Source: Martinezella hainanensis
GTDB lineage: Bacteria; Pseudomonadota; Alphaproteobacteria; Rhizobiales; Rhizobiaceae
DNA: 64,000 nucleotides
Direction of reading: 5' to 3'
NCBI RefSeq assembly: GCF_900094555.1
Contig: NZ_FMAC01000002.1
Coordinates: 496,001 to 560,000 of the forward strand
Below, one piece after another: positions 15,778 to 24,575 of the stretch (position 1 is the first letter of the stretch; each line of letters begins with the position of its first letter). The translations under genes were made by a program, and so were the position numbers. The notes beneath the pieces were generated by a model that saw nothing but the letters and a program-made list of their open reading frames with translations, was not told where the DNA came from and did no database searches.

Positions 15778-18240
15778 ATGATCAGACTGATTGGATATTT
15801 CTTTGGCCTCGGCTGCCTCCTGTTTCTGGGTGCAGCGGCTGCGGCTGCAATCTATCTGAGCGTGGTCTCGAAGGAACTGCCCGACTACGAGGTGCTTGCC
15901 AAATATGCGCCGCCGGTAACGACGCGCATTCACGCCGGCAACGGCGCGCTGATGAAGGAATATTCGCGCGAGAACCGGCTTTTCGTGCCGATCCAAGCGA
16001 TTCCCGATCGCGTCAAGGCGGCTTTCCTTTCGGCGGAAGACAAGAATTTCTACAACCATCCCGGCGTTGACGTCGGCGGTCTCATCCGCGCCGTCGCCGT
16101 GAACCTGCAGAATATCGGTTCCGGTCGCCGCTTCGTCGGTGCGTCCACCATCACGCAGCAGGTCGCGAAGAACTTCCTGCTCTCGGCCGACCAGACGTTC
16201 GACCGTAAGATCAAGGAAGCGATTCTCTCCTTCCGCATCGAGCAGGCCTACAGCAAGGACAAGATCCTCGAGCTCTACCTGAACGAAATCTATTTCGGCC
16301 TCAATTCCTACGGTATCGCTGGCGCCGCGCTCACCTATTTCGACAAGTCGGTCAACGAGCTGACCATTGCCGAATCGGCCTACCTGGCATCGCTCCCGAA
16401 AGGCCCGTCGAACTATAATCCGTTCCGCCGTGCCGAGGCAGCGCTGACCCGCCGCAACTGGGTGATCGATCGCATGGTCGAGAATGGCTATGTCAGCCAG
16501 AGCGACGGCGAAGAGGCAAAGAAGCAGCCGCTCGGCGTCGTGCCGCCGAAAAGTGGCCCGTCGCTCTTTGCGTCCGACTATTTCTCCGAGGAAGTTCGCC
16601 GCCAGCTGATCGACCAGTATGGCGAGAAGACCCTTTATGAAGGTGGCCTTTCTGTTCGTACGTCGCTCGATCCGCAGATGCAGCTGGAAGCTCGCAAGGC
16701 GCTGCAGGATGGTCTGGTCGATTATGACGAGCGTCGCGGCTATCGCGGCCCGCTCAAGCAGATTGCCACCTCGCAGGATTGGGGCGTCGAGCTCGCCAAG
16801 GTTCCAAGCCTTAGTGATGTGCCGGAATGGCAGGTCGCTGTCGTCCTTTCCGTATCGGATCAGGGTGTCGATATCGGCTTGCAGCCGCGCGTCGATGCCG
16901 CCGGCAAGGTATCTACGGAGCGGACGCGCGGCACGATCGCTCCCGCCGACATGCGCTGGGCCTATCGGTCGGCCAGTGGAAAATCGGTCAAATCGCCGAG
17001 CGGCGTTTTGAGCCCCGGCGACGTGATTTACGTGCAGAAGACTGGCAATGCCGATTCGAGCAGCTATCGCCTGCGCCAGCCGCCGAAGGTGCAGGGCGGT
17101 CTCGTTGCCATGGACCCGCATACCGGGCGCGTGCTCGCCATGGTCGGCGGCTTCTCCTATGCGCAATCGGAATTCAACCGTGCGACGCAGGCCAAGCGTC
17201 AGCCGGGTTCCTCGTTCAAGCCGTTCGTCTACGCTGCCGCCATGGATAATGGCTATACGCCGGCCTCGGTCATTCTCGATGACCCGCTGCAGATCACGCT
17301 CAGCAATGGCGATGTGTGGAAGCCGACGAACTACGAAGGCGAGGGCGGTGGCGTCCATACGCTTCGCTTTGCGATCGAACATTCGCGCAACCTGATGACG
17401 GTCCGTCTCGCTTCCGATATGGGCATGCCGCTGGTTGCCGAATATGCCGAGCGCTTCGGCATCTATGACCACATGAACCCGGTGCTCGCCATGTCGCTCG
17501 GTGCCGGCGAAACGACGGTACTGCGCATGGTTTCGGCCTATTCGGTGATCGCCAATGGCGGCAAGCAGATCAAGCCGACCCTGATCGACCGTATCCAGGA
17601 CCGTTACGGCAAGACCATCTTCAAGCATGAGGAACGCGTCTGCGATAATTGCAACGTCAACGCCTGGCAGAACCAGGACGAGCCTGTCATCGCCGACAAT
17701 CGCGAACAGGTGCTCGATCCGATGACGGCCTATCAGGTCACGTCGATGATGCAGGGCGTCATCATCCGCGGCACCGCCGCCGGCAAGATCAAGCTCAACA
17801 CCGATGTCGCCGGCAAGACCGGTACCACCAATGATGAGAAGGATGCCTGGTTCGTCGGCTTCACGCCGAGCCTCGTCGCCGGCCTCTATATCGGCTATGA
17901 CACGCCGGCCACGCTCGGCCGCGGCGGCACGGGCGGCGCGCTCGCGGCGCCGATCTTCAACGAATTCATGCAGGCAGCTACCAAGGACGAGGCGCCCGAG
18001 AAATTCCAGGTTCCGGCCGGTATGACGATGGTCGCCGTCAACCGCGCGACCGGCATGGCCGCACAGCCCGGCGAGCCGAATGCCATCATGGAAGCCTTCA
18101 AGCCCGGCACCGGCCCGGCCACCAGCCTGCAGGTCATTGGCGGCGGCGATGCAGCGGCACAGGTTGCGCCTGAGGAAATTCTGCGTACCTCGCCGCAGGC
18201 GAACCAGGCTGTCACTTCCGGATCGGGCGGCCTGTTCTGA
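15778..18240 (+). CDS. mrcA: Penicillin-binding protein 1A
   Basis: An 820-residue bifunctional class A PBP that polymerises glycan and cross-links peptides in the periplasm. One N-terminal TM helix (about 3-27) anchors it. The GT51 transglycosylase has AFLSAEDKNFYNHPGVD with the catalytic Glu, and STITQQVAKN. The transpeptidase has the SxxK serine in GSSFKPFVYAA, the SxN box in EHSRNLMTV and the KTGTT box. A long OB-like insert lies between the two domains, as in other PBP1A. It follows the amidase gene in the same direction by 257 bases, a pairing that is widely conserved. No gene lies in the gap. Confidence 0.96.
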   Translation: MIRLIGYFFGLGCLLFLGAAAAAAIYLSVVSKELPDYEVLAKYAPPVTTRIHAGNGALMKEYSRENRLFVPIQAIPDRVKAAFLSAEDKNFYNHPGVDVGGLIRAVAVNLQNIGSGRRFVGASTITQQVAKNFLLSADQTFDRKIKEAILSFRIEQAYSKDKILELYLNEIYFGLNSYGIAGAALTYFDKSVNELTIAESAYLASLPKGPSNYNPFRRAEAALTRRNWVIDRMVENGYVSQSDGEEAKKQPLGVVPPKSGPSLFASDYFSEEVRRQLIDQYGEKTLYEGGLSVRTSLDPQMQLEARKALQDGLVDYDERRGYRGPLKQIATSQDWGVELAKVPSLSDVPEWQVAVVLSVSDQGVDIGLQPRVDAAGKVSTERTRGTIAPADMRWAYRSASGKSVKSPSGVLSPGDVIYVQKTGNADSSSYRLRQPPKVQGGLVAMDPHTGRVLAMVGGFSYAQSEFNRATQAKRQPGSSFKPFVYAAAMDNGYTPASVILDDPLQITLSNGDVWKPTNYEGEGGGVHTLRFAIEHSRNLMTVRLASDMGMPLVAEYAERFGIYDHMNPVLAMSLGAGETTVLRMVSAYSVIANGGKQIKPTLIDRIQDRYGKTIFKHEERVCDNCNVNAWQNQDEPVIADNREQVLDPMTAYQVTSMMQGVIIRGTAAGKIKLNTDVAGKTGTTNDEKDAWFVGFTPSLVAGLYIGYDTPATLGRGGTGGALAAPIFNEFMQAATKDEAPEKFQVPAGMTMVAVNRATGMAAQPGEPNAIMEAFKPGTGPATSLQVIGGGDAAAQVAPEEILRTSPQANQAVTSGSGGLF

Positions 18241-18263
18241 TCCTTTCCAATTTGTCCGATCCC

Positions 18264-18293
18264 CATGCCGCAGGGCTTTACACCAGCGGCATG
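18264..18293 (+). terminator. Weak hairpin after mrcA
   Basis: CATGCCGC (18264-18271) pairs with GCGGCATG (18286-18293), an 8 bp stem 24 bases past the mrcA stop. No T-tract follows, so it could be an mRNA 3' end stabiliser rather than a terminator. Confidence 0.35.
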
Positions 18294-18365
18294 TATATCT
18301 ATGTCACCAGCACTCTTGAAATTGAATGCCGCTCGTCCTGGGCGGCGAATTGAAGAAGCAGGATC

Positions 18366-19497
18366 ATGAGAGCCGAAATCGAGAAAATAGTCGACGAAAC
18401 CAAGCAGGCTATCACCCTGCTGAGGAGGCATCTTTGACTGGGATCAGGCGGTAAGACGACTGGACTGGTTGAATAACAAGGCAGAGGATCCGACCCTCTG
18501 GAACGATGCTTCCGAAGCGCAGAAGCTGATGCGCGAACGCCAGCAGCTTGATGATGGTATCGGCGGCGTGCGTACCCTCGAACAGCAGCTTGCTGACAAT
18601 ATCGAGCTGATCGAACTTGGCGAGGAAGAGGGCGATGCCGATGTCGTGCGCGACGCCGAAGACGCCCTGAAAGGCCTGAAGGCGGAAGCAGCACGCCGGC
18701 AGGTGGAAGCCATGCTGTCGGGCGAGGCCGACTCGAACGATACCTACCTCGAAGTCCACTCCGGCGCCGGCGGCACCGAGAGCCAGGACTGGGCGAACAT
18801 GCTGTTGCGCATGTACACCCGCTGGGCCGAACGCCAGCGCTTCAAGGTGGAGCTGCTCGAAGTTCATGACGGCGAAGAAGCCGGCATCAAGTCTGCGACG
18901 CTGCTCGTCAAGGGTCACAATGCCTATGGCTGGCTTAAGACCGAATCGGGCGTGCATCGCCTCGTTCGCATTTCGCCCTATGACAGCAATGCGCGTCGTC
19001 ACACGTCGTTCTCGTCTATCTGGGTCTATCCGGTCGTCGACGATTCGATCCAGATCGAGATCAATGAAAGCGATTGCCGCATCGACACCTACCGCTCGTC
19101 AGGCGCCGGCGGCCAGCACGTCAATACGACCGACTCGGCCGTGCGAATCACGCATATTCCGACCGGTATCGTCGTGCAGTGCCAGCAGGAGCGTTCCCAG
19201 CACAAGAACCGCGCCAAGGCGTGGGACATGCTGCGTGCCCGCATGTACGAGGCCGAATTGATGAAGCGGGAAGAGGCTGCCAATGCCGAAGCCGCTTCGA
19301 AGACGGACATCGGCTGGGGTCACCAGATCCGCTCTTACGTGCTGCAGCCCTACCAGCTGGTCAAGGATCTGCGCACCGGCGTTGCCAGCACGGCGCCCGG
19401 CGACGTTCTGGACGGCGATCTCAACGAGTTCATGGAAGCAGCTCTTGCACACCGCATTAGCGGTGCTGCCGATGCCGTTGTCGACGACGTCGAATAA
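18366..19497 (+). CDS. prfB: Peptide chain release factor 2, with +1 programmed frameshift
   Basis: RF2 ends translation at UGA and UAA. The gene is split: ATG at 18366 opens 23 codons ending CTT, then an in-frame TGA at 18435-18437. Reading resumes one base on, from 18436, to give 376 residues in all (join 18366..18434, 18436..19497). The frame-2 product alone would lack the N-terminal helices. The GGQ peptide-release motif is in [15 protein letters not shown]. The stop-recognition tripeptide reads SPY ([16 protein letters not shown]) where E. coli RF2 has SPF. It is transcribed with mrcA upstream by 125 bases and ends at a strong terminator. Confidence 0.96.
18423..18438 (+). promoter_or_regulatory. 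prfB +1 frameshift recoding site
   Basis: An internal Shine-Dalgarno-like AGGAGG at 18423-18428 lies 3 bases before the slippery CTT TGA C at 18432-18438. The spacing equals that of the classical prfB site, in which low RF2 lets the ribosome slip +1 from CUU onto UUU before the UGA. It provides autoregulation. Confidence 0.95.
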
Positions 19498-19519
19498 GGT
19501 CGCATCCGTTCGAGCATGG

Positions 19520-19545
19520 AAAAGCCCCGGAGACGGGGCTTTTTT
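19520..19545. terminator. Bidirectional terminator between prfB and nadK
   Basis: AAAAGCCCCG (19520-19529) and CGGGGCTTTT (19534-19543) form a 10 bp stem with a GAGA tetraloop, followed by more T to 19545. On the minus strand the same stem also ends in T, so it can end both the prfB and the nadK transcripts, which converge here. Confidence 0.92.
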
Positions 19546-19601
19546 ATGGTGCATTGTGCCTGGCTGCCTCTGGCCTTTTGGGCCTCGCGCAGATGTCCCG
19601 C

Positions 19602-20375
19602 TTAATCCGAAAATTGTTCCGCCAGAATCCTGTCCGACCATGACCTGTCCGGATCGGACAGGATGCGAGCCGTCGTGTCTTCGCTCTGGCGGATCTGAAT
19701 GCCGAGGACCGATTTGACTTCGGTATTGTCGGCCGCGGCGTTGACCGGACGCTTTTCCGCTTCGAGGACCGTGATGTCGACCGTCACCTTGTTCGGAAGA
19801 AGGGCACCACGCCAGCGGCGCGGGCGGAAGGCGCTGACGGGCGTCATGGCGAGCAGCGGCGCTTCCAGCGGCAGGATGGGGCCATGGGCGGAAAGATTGT
19901 AAGCGGTAGAGCCTGCCGGCGTCGTCACCATTAGCCCGTCGCAGATCAGCTCCGGCAGGCGGACCCTCCCGTCGATCTCCACCTTCAGCTTTGCGGTCTG
20001 ATAGGACTGGCGAAACAGCGAGACTTCGTTGATGGCGAGCGCGACGCAGGAGCTGCCATCGGCATTGCGCGTGGTCATCTGCAGGGGGTGAAACGCGTTT
20101 TCGACAGCCGCCTCGATACGCTCAGCCAGGCCATCCGTGCGGTAGTCGTTCATCAGGAAGCCGATGGACCCCCGGTTCATGCCATAGACGCGTTTGCCCG
20201 TATTCATCGTCTTGTGCAGCGTCTGCAGCATGAAACCGTCGCCGCCGAGAGCTACGACGATATCTGCATCTTCCTGCGATGTCTGGCCATAGAGGCGAAT
20301 GAGCTCCTGCCGCGCCGCTTGAGCCTCTGGCGCGGTGGAGGCGAGAAAACAAACGGATTGAAGATTGCGCGACAT
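19602..20375 (-). CDS. nadK: NAD kinase
   Basis: A 257-residue kinase that phosphorylates NAD to NADP, the only route to NADP in the cell. The ATP/NAD motif GGDG appears in VVALGGDGFMLQTLH near residue 44, followed by YGMNRGSIGFLMNDY. The second motif, VTTPAGSTAYNLSAHGPILPL, lies near residue 155. Length is on the short side, typical of alphaproteobacteria. It is monocistronic and faces prfB across a shared terminator, and runs divergent from the tRNA-Thr gene. Confidence 0.95.
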   Translation of the reverse strand: MSRNLQSVCFLASTAPEAQAARQELIRLYGQTSQEDADIVVALGGDGFMLQTLHKTMNTGKRVYGMNRGSIGFLMNDYRTDGLAERIEAAVENAFHPLQMTTRNADGSSCVALAINEVSLFRQSYQTAKLKVEIDGRVRLPELICDGLMVTTPAGSTAYNLSAHGPILPLEAPLLAMTPVSAFRPRRWRGALLPNKVTVDITVLEAEKRPVNAAADNTEVKSVLGIQIRQSEDTTARILSDPDRSWSDRILAEQFSD

Positions 20376-20532
20376 GCAAAGTCCTTTGAATGGCGATTCT
20401 ACGTAATGTTATTCCCTTGCCGCGACAAGACGTTTCGCTCGAACTGGTGAATCGCCGATCCCCAGCTTTGACGTGGATCGACCGATTTTCCCTTTACAGG
20501 ATTTCAAAATCTGTTACTTGGCATGCCGATAC

Positions 20533-20608
<76 letters not shown>

Positions 20609-20744
20609 GATTTTTTTCCTGAAAATCGTCGATCGTTTCATCTCCGGTATGGAAAACCGACGATGGTGACATAATATGTCGTTGCCAACGAGTTCCAAAC
20701 GCTCGTAGCAGTGATCAATATTATATCCGTGTGCCTGGAACCAT

Positions 20745-21014
20745 ATGCCGAGCAAGCCCAAGAAGCCTAAACTCGAACACTCCGAGCTTTCGGGTGAATT
20801 CACCGACGATGGCGTGACCGTCCTGGTCGATATCTTTCGCCCGGCCGGCACCAATGCCGACTGGAGGATGGAGGTCATCACTCCGGAAGAGGATTTGATC
20901 GAATGGGAAGAGCCCTTCGCGACCGATCGCGAGGCGTTCGATGAGTTCCTGGCGACGATCGCTCGCGATGGGATCAGGTCGTTCTTCGACGAAGCTGATC
21001 CTGCGATTCACTGA
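20745..21014 (+). CDS. Conserved small hypothetical protein
   Basis: An 89-residue acidic protein that I do not recognise. It starts with a basic stretch (MPSKPKKPKLEHSEL), then has a compact pattern with FTDDGVTVLVDIFRPAG, DWRMEVITPEED and WEEPFATDREAFDEFLATIARDGI, which suggests an alpha/beta fold of about 75 residues. There is no signal peptide or TM helix. It lies 136 bases after tRNA-Thr. Frame use and GC pattern look like real coding sequence. Confidence 0.7.
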   Translation: MPSKPKKPKLEHSELSGEFTDDGVTVLVDIFRPAGTNADWRMEVITPEEDLIEWEEPFATDREAFDEFLATIARDGIRSFFDEADPAIH

Positions 21015-21157
21015 TCTCGCCACCTTGTTTTGAGCTGCCTTGCCATGCAGAAGCTTGCGGTGGAACGGAGGCCTGCGATCGGCTGAAATGCCGGAGCTTT
21101 TCCAACGCCGGAATTAGGCATAGACTTCGCTCGTCAATGGCGGGTGAGGATACGTTC

Positions 21158-21451
21158 ATGCACAAGATATCGAGGCATGTCGTCTTGGGATTGCCGCTTG
21201 TCGTGATCGCGGTGATTGCAGGCGCGCCGGTATTTGCCGGTGAAAATTGCTACTGCAAAAATACGGATGGAAAGCAGCATGCGGTCGGCGAGATCGCCTG
21301 CATGACCGTGGGCGACAAGAGCTATCTTGCGCAATGCGAGATGAATCTTAATGTCACCTCCTGGGCCAAGCTGCAGGATGGATGCCCGGTCACCGAGAGA
21401 TCGCCTGTGCGGCAATCGGCCTGGCATCCGGCACCGATGGTAGTCAGATGA
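21158..21451 (+). CDS. Small exported Cys-containing hypothetical protein
   Basis: 97 residues from ATG 21158, chosen because GAGGA lies 8 bases upstream and a signal peptide begins there (MHKISRHVVLGLPLVVIAVIAG, cleavage near FAG). An alternative ATG at 21137 adds 7 residues. The mature protein has CYCKNTDG, IACMT, QCEMN and DGCPV, giving five cysteines in about 50 residues, so a disulfide-bonded periplasmic fold is likely. It is not recognised beyond that. It converges with the methyltransferase gene 15 bases downstream. Confidence 0.68.
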   Translation: MHKISRHVVLGLPLVVIAVIAGAPVFAGENCYCKNTDGKQHAVGEIACMTVGDKSYLAQCEMNLNVTSWAKLQDGCPVTERSPVRQSAWHPAPMVVR

Positions 21452-21466
21452 GCGCCGCTGCCTAGT

Positions 21467-22261
21467 CTATTGGCAACGATAGGCTCGCTCGGAGAGCGCA
21501 CCCATGCCTGAGCGCGTCATAAGCTCGTAGAGGAGGCGCCGGCTGAAGGGATTGTGCAGGCGTATGGCATCGCATCCCAGGAAATGAGTTTCGGCCAATT
21601 CGAATGCTCCGAGATGTGGAGCCTGCTCTATGGCCGCGCGATAGAAGTCATGAAATTCGCGACGGCAGACGTAGGTTTTGTACTTCGTCATGCAGAAGGT
21701 CGAAAAAGCATCGTCGTTGTCGCGGATGAAATCCGCCATGCCAACGGTCACCTCAGGCCAGGCCGGATTGAATGTATCGTCGAAGACGATGATGCCATGA
21801 TCTGCAACCGTGTCCCGGGCCAGGTGGCTGTCGGAGACGAGATTGGGCAGGCTGTGCCCGCCATCGACACTGAAGAAACGCACCGTGCCGACCCTATCGG
21901 TAATCTCCTCCGCAGAAAAAGTCCTGCTGTCACCGACAAGCAGCATATCTTCATCGACGGGCAGACCGAGGCGATCCCCATGTTCTAGAAACAGACGATA
22001 TTGGTCCGATATGCCATCCGACATGTTACCGATGTCGAAGAGATCGATGCCGAGAACATCTTCGTTGGGGGCGGCGATCTTCTTCAACAAAAAATAGGAT
22101 CGTCCGAAATAGATGCCGATTTCGGCGAGGCCGCCATGAAGGCCGTGTTGTCTCTGGGATTCGAGGAGCGAAAGAAAAACGAGTGCGTCCGGTGGATCGA
22201 TATATCCCTCCACGCTGCGAAGGTCGTGGAAAATGAACTTTCGGATATTCGATGGTACCAT
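21467..22261 (-). CDS. Class I SAM-dependent methyltransferase (Methyltransf_24 type)
   Basis: 264 residues from ATG 22259-22261. The SAM site is GGLAEIGIYFGRS (residues 43-55), followed by LGIDLFDIGN and, at the next strand, SVDGGHSLPNLVSD, where the Asp-Gly-Gly-His is characteristic of TylF/CmcI-like and Methyltransf_24 proteins. FDDTFNPAWPEV is the post-strand loop. This group includes enzymes acting on sugars or antibiotics, but also orphan proteins beside glycosyltransferases. There is no such cluster here, so the substrate is unknown. The frame extends upstream to 22291, but ATG 22261 is better. Confidence 0.78.
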   Translation of the reverse strand: MVPSNIRKFIFHDLRSVEGYIDPPDALVFLSLLESQRQHGLHGGLAEIGIYFGRSYFLLKKIAAPNEDVLGIDLFDIGNMSDGISDQYRLFLEHGDRLGLPVDEDMLLVGDSRTFSAEEITDRVGTVRFFSVDGGHSLPNLVSDSHLARDTVADHGIIVFDDTFNPAWPEVTVGMADFIRDNDDAFSTFCMTKYKTYVCRREFHDFYRAAIEQAPHLGAFELAETHFLGCDAIRLHNPFSRRLLYELMTRSGMGALSERAYRCQ

Positions 22262-22379
22262 GCGCGCCGCACCTGTCCGCTTATGTGACACTCTTTGCCG
22301 GCCTCATGCCGGTTTCAGAAAACATAGTCACATTTCTGATACGTCAAGCCGTAGCGCGCTTCGGTATGGCTCAATCACC

Positions 22380-23069
22380 TTATTTGCGGACCAGCAGCAG
22401 CGGTTCGCCTTCCTCTTCTTCGGACTTCTGGAAGCTGCCGTCGGGCTTCATATCGAAGGAGAGAGAGGAGCCGTCATTGCCCAGCATGACAAGCCCGAAT
22501 CCCTCGGTCGCCCAAAGGGAGAGCTTGAGGTCGCCGACTTCGCTGGCGCAGTCGCTGCCCGGTGACATCTTGGCGGTGCCGTCCTGATCCTTGTCGGTGG
22601 TGAGCGTGATATCGCAGATAGGCTTGCCGTCCGGTGTCTGGATGCGCCAGGCGCCGGCAAGGCTCGCGGCGGTCGGCACGTGATCGACGTCGCCGAGCGC
22701 CGGCAGCAGCCAGGTCGGGTCGCCGCCTTCGCTTTCCCACGGCGAGCCTTCCTCCTGCTGGAAGCGCATGAGCGATTTGCCCTCGGCATCGGCGATGGCA
22801 AGCGAACCGTCGTCGGTGAAATTCCAGATCTTGGCCTTGACGAGAGCGGGCACGGGCGTCGCGCAGGCATCCGCCCCGGTAATTTCGTAGCCGCCGGAAG
22901 CAGTGTTCGTTCCAAAGGTCAGGCGGCAGCCCTTGGCACCGCTTTCAGGTGCGACCAGCCATTGACCGGCCTGCGCCTGAACCATTTCGTCATCGGCCGC
23001 GCGCGCCGGCTGGACCGCTGTCAAAGCAAAGGCGGCGGAAACCGCCGCTAGACCGAGAAGACGGATCAA
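22380..23069 (-). CDS. AprI/Inh-like protease inhibitor protein, two domains
   Basis: 229 residues. I chose TTG 23069 because GGAGAA sits 7 bases upstream and a signal peptide begins there (IRLLGLAAVSAAFALTAVQ, cleavage after ARA). The frame is open further upstream but would overlap the rlmB region. The mature part has two similar halves, GQWLVAPESGAKGCRLTF with a Cys pair at C-R-L...ACATP, and AGAWRIQTPDGKPICDITL with SDCASEVGDLK. Each resembles the AprI/Inh/Omp19 beta-barrel that blocks metalloproteases. A tandem form is less usual than the single-domain inhibitor. It follows rlmB by 40 bases. Confidence 0.78.
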   Translation of the reverse strand: MIRLLGLAAVSAAFALTAVQPARAADDEMVQAQAGQWLVAPESGAKGCRLTFGTNTASGGYEITGADACATPVPALVKAKIWNFTDDGSLAIADAEGKSLMRFQQEEGSPWESEGGDPTWLLPALGDVDHVPTAASLAGAWRIQTPDGKPICDITLTTDKDQDGTAKMSPGSDCASEVGDLKLSLWATEGFGLVMLGNDGSSLSFDMKPDGSFQKSEEEEGEPLLLVRK

Positions 23070-23109
23070 GGCAAATTCTCCCAACGTGCTGCGACCGCCA
23101 ACGGCGCCG

Positions 23110-24018
23110 CTATGATTTGAGATAGGACCGCGTCGCATATAGCGCGATCGCGGCTGCATTCGAGACATTGAGCGATTTGATCGCGCCCGGCATGTCGAGC
23201 CGGGCAAGCGCACTCACTGTTTCCCGCGTCTTCTGGCGCAGGCCCTTGCCCTCGGAACCGAGCACGAGCGCTATCTTGTCGCCGCTGAAGGTACCTTCGA
23301 GCGGCGCGGGGCCTTCCGAATCAAGCCCGATCGTCGTGAAGCCGAGCCGGTGCAGCTCAGCGAGCGCATCAGCGAGATTGGTGATCTGTATATAGGGTAT
23401 GAGTTCGAGTGCGCCCGAGGCCGATTTTGCCATGACACCTGATTCGGTCGGGCTGTGGCGCTGCGTGGTGATGACGGCACCCGCATCGAAAGCGACGGCC
23501 GAGCGCATGATGGCGCCGACATTATGCGGGTCCGTCACCTGATCGAGAACCAGCAGCAGCGGACTGTCCTTCAATGCCTCGAGACGGCGCACGGGCAGGG
23601 GGCGCGTTTCCAGCATCACGCCTTGGTGAATCGCTTCGGGGCCAAGCACCTTGTCGATATCCTGCGGCGAGACGATCTCGACCGGGATACCGAGTTGATC
23701 GGCCGGGCCGACTTCCAGCCGCACCAGCGCATTCTGCGTCGTGGACAGCTTGATGTTCTTGCGCTCTGGATTGCTCAGCGCCGCGCGAACCGTGTGCAGG
23801 CCATAGAGAAAGACCTGATCGGGCGCGAGCGCCGGCGGCTTCCAGTCATCGGCGCCAGCCTTCTTGCGCTTCTGTGGCGCCGGCGTCGGGATCTCGCCGC
23901 GCTCGCGCTTGGCATCGCGATGGGCGCGCCGCAGCGTTGCATAATGAGTGTCCTTGGCCGAGCGGTCGTCGGCGGTGCTGTCTTGGCCCTGACGGCCGGA
24001 TGATTTGTCTTTGCTCAT
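23110..24018 (-). CDS. rlmB: TrmH/SpoU family RNA 2'-O-methyltransferase, RlmB-like
   Basis: A 302-residue enzyme of the SPOUT class that methylates ribose in RNA; the best match is 23S rRNA G2251 methylation by RlmB. A basic, low-complexity N-terminus (1-60) precedes the substrate-binding domain, then the SPOUT domain with its three motifs: LDQVTDPHNVGAIMRSA, LVLGSEGKGLRQKTRE and SLNVSNAAAIALYATR. It is upstream of the inhibitor gene on the same strand and divergent from tRNA-Tyr. Confidence 0.9.
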   Translation of the reverse strand: MSKDKSSGRQGQDSTADDRSAKDTHYATLRRAHRDAKRERGEIPTPAPQKRKKAGADDWKPPALAPDQVFLYGLHTVRAALSNPERKNIKLSTTQNALVRLEVGPADQLGIPVEIVSPQDIDKVLGPEAIHQGVMLETRPLPVRRLEALKDSPLLLVLDQVTDPHNVGAIMRSAVAFDAGAVITTQRHSPTESGVMAKSASGALELIPYIQITNLADALAELHRLGFTTIGLDSEGPAPLEGTFSGDKIALVLGSEGKGLRQKTRETVSALARLDMPGAIKSLNVSNAAAIALYATRSYLKS

Positions 24019-24120
24019 GCGGCTTTATAACCAGCGCCATCTTGAGCGCCTAGTCCTCTTTCAGTGCCGGGCTTTTCCCACAGGCTGAAATTTTTTCGTC
24101 ATTTTTGGCAATTCCTTGTG

Positions 24121-24149
24121 TTGACAGACGGAAGTGGTCCGGTCATATA
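24121..24149 (+). promoter_or_regulatory. Promoter of tRNA-Tyr
   Basis: TTGACA (24121-24126) and CATATA (24144-24149) are separated by 17 bases, close to the rhizobial sigma-70 consensus. The transcript would start near 24156 and run through tRNA-Tyr and tRNA-Gly, which lie 25 bases apart. Confidence 0.75.
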
Positions 24150-24217
24150 CGCGGCGCAGATGACGGCGGCGACGCCAACATCTAGCAAGCTTGGTCGCAA
24201 GATCCAGTCGGAAAACT

Positions 24218-24302
24218 GGAGGGATGCCCGAGTGGTTAAAGGGGACGGACTGTAAATCCGTTGGCTCAGCCTACGTTGGTTCAAATCCAACTCCCTCCAC
24301 CA
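24218..24302 (+). tRNA. tRNA-Tyr(GUA)
   Basis: An 85-nt class II tRNA with a long variable arm and encoded CCA. The acceptor stem pairs GGAGGGA with TCCCTCC; the anticodon loop in ACGGA CTGTAAA TCCGT gives GTA. The same isoacceptor (tyrU) lies in the E. coli tufB cluster. Confidence 0.97.
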
Positions 24303-24327
24303 TTCCGTGCCGGATCTTGACCATCCC

Positions 24328-24401
24328 GCGGGTATAGCTCAATGGTAGAGCAGCAGCCTTCCAAGCTGAATACGCGGGTTCGATTCCCGCTACCCGCTCC
24401 A
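24328..24401 (+). tRNA. tRNA-Gly(UCC)
   Basis: A 74-nt cloverleaf with CCA encoded. The acceptor stem pairs GCGGGTA with TACCCGC; the anticodon loop CTTCCAA in CAGC/GCTG gives TCC. It lies 25 bases after tRNA-Tyr and matches glyT of the E. coli tufB cluster. Confidence 0.97.
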
Positions 24402-24575
24402 AGATTTCAATTTGTTAGCTTCTCGACCCTTCTTCGCGGTGACGAAGAGAGTGTTGTGTCGGCATGCTTATCGCGCTGCGTGTACCCGCCCACCTTTGCA
24501 TATTTGACACGAAGGGTTGCTTATATCCCCGCGAGCGATAGATATTGCTCAGGCAACCGAAACGGGAGAGCGCAA

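Noticed and set aside
15349..17628. A 759-codon open frame antisense to mrcA
   Set aside because: It lies over the strong PBP1A motifs on the other strand and shows no recognisable domain.
24496..24526. Promoter for the DUF3597 gene (TTGCAT and TTATAT)
   Set aside because: The spacing is 19 bases and alternatives do not fit better, so it is too weak to list as a feature.
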